Origin: JBEIVB01 sp040374085 | GTDB lineage: Bacteria; Bacteroidota; Bacteroidia; UBA4408 | Assembly (NCBI GenBank): GCA_040374085.1 | Contig: JBEIVB010000059.1 | Coordinates: 1-15,298 of the forward strand | DNA: 15,298 nucleotides | Direction: 5' to 3' | Shown here: positions 13,982 through 15,298 of the stretch, piece by piece | Numbering within the stretch: position 1 is the first letter of the stretch | Layout of the letters: the number at the start of each line of letters is the position of its first letter | Notes under the pieces: model-generated | Told to the model about the DNA's origin: nothing | What the model saw: only the letters and a program-made list of their open reading frames with translations | Databases searched by the model: none | Translations under genes and position numbers: made by a program

Positions 13982-15298
13982 ATGAACCTCCCCAAATTCA
14001 ATAGTCTCATCCTATTGATGATGGTGCTGGCAACCGCTGGTGCACATGCTCAACTATACAACCAGCGCTGGGTATACGGCACCGGTGGCGGAATTTTTTT
14101 CTCCTCAACCGGACCCATACCGTTTGGCGTACCAACGCCCATTCAGAGTTCTGAGGGATGCGCCTCTATATGTTTTCCACAAACGGGTCAGTTGATGTTT
14201 TACACCAACGGCGTTACCGTGTGGAATGCCAATGGTTTGGTGATGCAAAATGGAACGGGTTTGTTGGGAGGCGACCCGGTAGTGCTCACTTCAACGGCAG
14301 CGGCGGTGATTGTGCCCAGTCCTCAAAACGCCAATCAGTATTACATTTTCTGCCAGGATGATTTTGATGGTGGCAACAATGGGCTGACCTATTCCATTGT
14401 GGATATGACCCTTGCAGGAGGGTTGGGTGCAATCGTTCCCACACAAAAGAACATCCCTTTGTATGCCAACAACACAGAGAAACTTACGGTAGCCAAAAAA
14501 GGCTGCAACGATGGGTATTGGATTTTAACCGCAGGGATAGACGGGAATTCCGTAGCCGCGTTCGGGCTCGATGCAAACGGGCTCAACACCACTCCGGTTC
14601 TCAGTCCCACCAATGCGTTTATGGGAACCAGCGGCCACATTAAGGTTAATCCTGCAGGCACCAAATTTGTGGTGGGCAACTTTTTCCAGAACGCCATTGA
14701 GATTTACAATTTCAACGCTTTTACCGGAACCATAAGCAATCTGGTTTCTGTGGTAACCGGCCCCATTTTGGGTGCTAATTTTTCTCCGTGGTATGGATTT
14801 GAATTTTCACCGGATGGTAATTTATTATATGCTTCAAATACCCTGGCGTTGTACCAGTTCAATATCAGCAGTGGGAATGGCCCAACCATATTATCTACAG
14901 CGGTTCAACTGCCCACAAGCTTTTCGTTGCCGGCGGCGTTGCAACTGGGTCCCGATAACCTCATCTACATGAACGGAATAGCATTTCAGATTCCAAATCC
15001 CAATGTTCAGGGTTTAGGATGTGGGCCGTTTGTTCCCGTTTCCAATCAAATTGGCGGCGGAGGGTACGGATTGCCTCAAAAAGTGCTGAGCCTTTCGCTG
15101 CCCACGTTAACTTACTCCAGCCCTACTTACACCACGGGCAACACCACCGCCCAGTTGCCCACCAACACCTCAACCTCCTTGGGCCAATACACCGCTACAC
15201 CTGCAGGGCTTAGCATCAACTCCGTCACGGGTGCCGTTTTGCCTTCTACCAGCCAGCCCGGAACCTATCAGATCACCTTTACCCCCAGCTCAGGCTGC
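13982..15298 (+). CDS. Large exported surface protein with beta-propeller-like N-terminus (runs off the window)
   Basis: The first 439 residues are present and the frame is open to the last base. A signal peptide is clear (MNLPKFNSLILLMMVLATAGAHA, cleavage before QLYNQRW). Residues 25-370 match a Bacteroidota exported family with propeller-like repeats: EGCASIC (58-64), LMFYTNGVTVWNANG (71-85), MQNGTGLLGG (88-97), QYYIFCQDD (119-127), GLTYSIVDMTLAGGLG (134-149), TEKLTVAKK (165-173), YGFEFSPDGNLLYAS (271-285) and ALQLGPDNLIYMNG (319-332). From about 375 an Ig-like/cadherin-like unit begins, ending in GLSINSVTGAVLPSTSQPGTY (409-429) and TFTPSSGC, a sequence that often repeats in such proteins. 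Relatives usually end in a T9SS type B (gliding-motility-type) sorting domain, but that part is outside the window. It is probably an adhesin or surface structural protein. No consensus promoter was seen upstream. Confidence 0.85.
   Translation, partial: MNLPKFNSLILLMMVLATAGAHAQLYNQRWVYGTGGGIFFSSTGPIPFGVPTPIQSSEGCASICFPQTGQLMFYTNGVTVWNANGLVMQNGTGLLGGDPVVLTSTAAAVIVPSPQNANQYYIFCQDDFDGGNNGLTYSIVDMTLAGGLGAIVPTQKNIPLYANNTEKLTVAKKGCNDGYWILTAGIDGNSVAAFGLDANGLNTTPVLSPTNAFMGTSGHIKVNPAGTKFVVGNFFQNAIEIYNFNAFTGTISNLVSVVTGPILGANFSPWYGFEFSPDGNLLYASNTLALYQFNISSGNGPTILSTAVQLPTSFSLPAALQLGPDNLIYMNGIAFQIPNPNVQGLGCGPFVPVSNQIGGGGYGLPQKVLSLSLPTLTYSSPTYTTGNTTAQLPTNTSTSLGQYTATPAGLSINSVTGAVLPSTSQPGTYQITFTPSSGC

Noticed and set aside
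1..15298. Search by eye for CRISPR arrays, insertion sequences, tRNA/rRNA genes, phage or defence genes
   Set aside because: No regularly spaced repeats, terminal inverted repeats, transposase or RNA gene signatures were seen, and gene content and base composition look uniform.

Overview
The window looks like ordinary chromosome from a member of the Bacteroidota. The signs are a secreted protease with a type IX secretion (T9SS) C-terminal sorting domain, several matches to the Bacteroidota -7 promoter element TAnnTTTG just upstream of start codons, almost no Shine-Dalgarno sequences, and families typical of the phylum (PF14595-type thioredoxin, cytochrome c/copper monooxygenase lipoprotein, propeller-type cell-surface protein). 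The order cannot be fixed from the sequence alone. No phage, insertion sequence, CRISPR array, tRNA or rRNA was seen.

Layout, left to right. 1-512 (minus) is the N-terminal half of dprA. 537-6065 (minus) is a giant M43 (cytophagalysin/pappalysin-like) secreted metalloprotease with many beta-domains and a T9SS signal. 6214-6876 (plus) is an msrA lipoprotein, convergent with a thioredoxin-fold protein at 6873-7499 (minus). 7604-9043 (minus) is isocitrate dehydrogenase of the long Thermus/Rickettsia type, with a strong terminator after it. Divergent from it, 9143-10836 (plus) holds a small conserved hypothetical gene and a DEAD-box RNA helicase, probably one operon. 10833-12218 (minus) is a lipoprotein fusing a c-type heme domain to a PHM-like dicopper monooxygenase. 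Divergent from that is a cyclophilin (12295-12741, plus), then a bidirectional terminator, then rpmH (12805-12963, minus). Divergent from rpmH is an AIM24-family protein (13094-13888, plus). The window ends in a large exported propeller protein that runs off the edge (13982 onward).

The genes are mostly unrelated housekeeping and cell-envelope functions. Shared themes are envelope redox and repair chemistry (lipoprotein MsrA, thioredoxin-like protein, heme/copper lipoprotein) and large secreted surface proteins at both ends. Divergent pairs are separated by short regions with outward-facing TAnnTTTG elements, and two convergent pairs overlap by the same four bases, CTAA. I did not find a convincing new multi-gene system. 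The most interesting points are the very short or absent leaders implied by the promoter positions and the complete set of copper ligands in the heme-fused monooxygenase.
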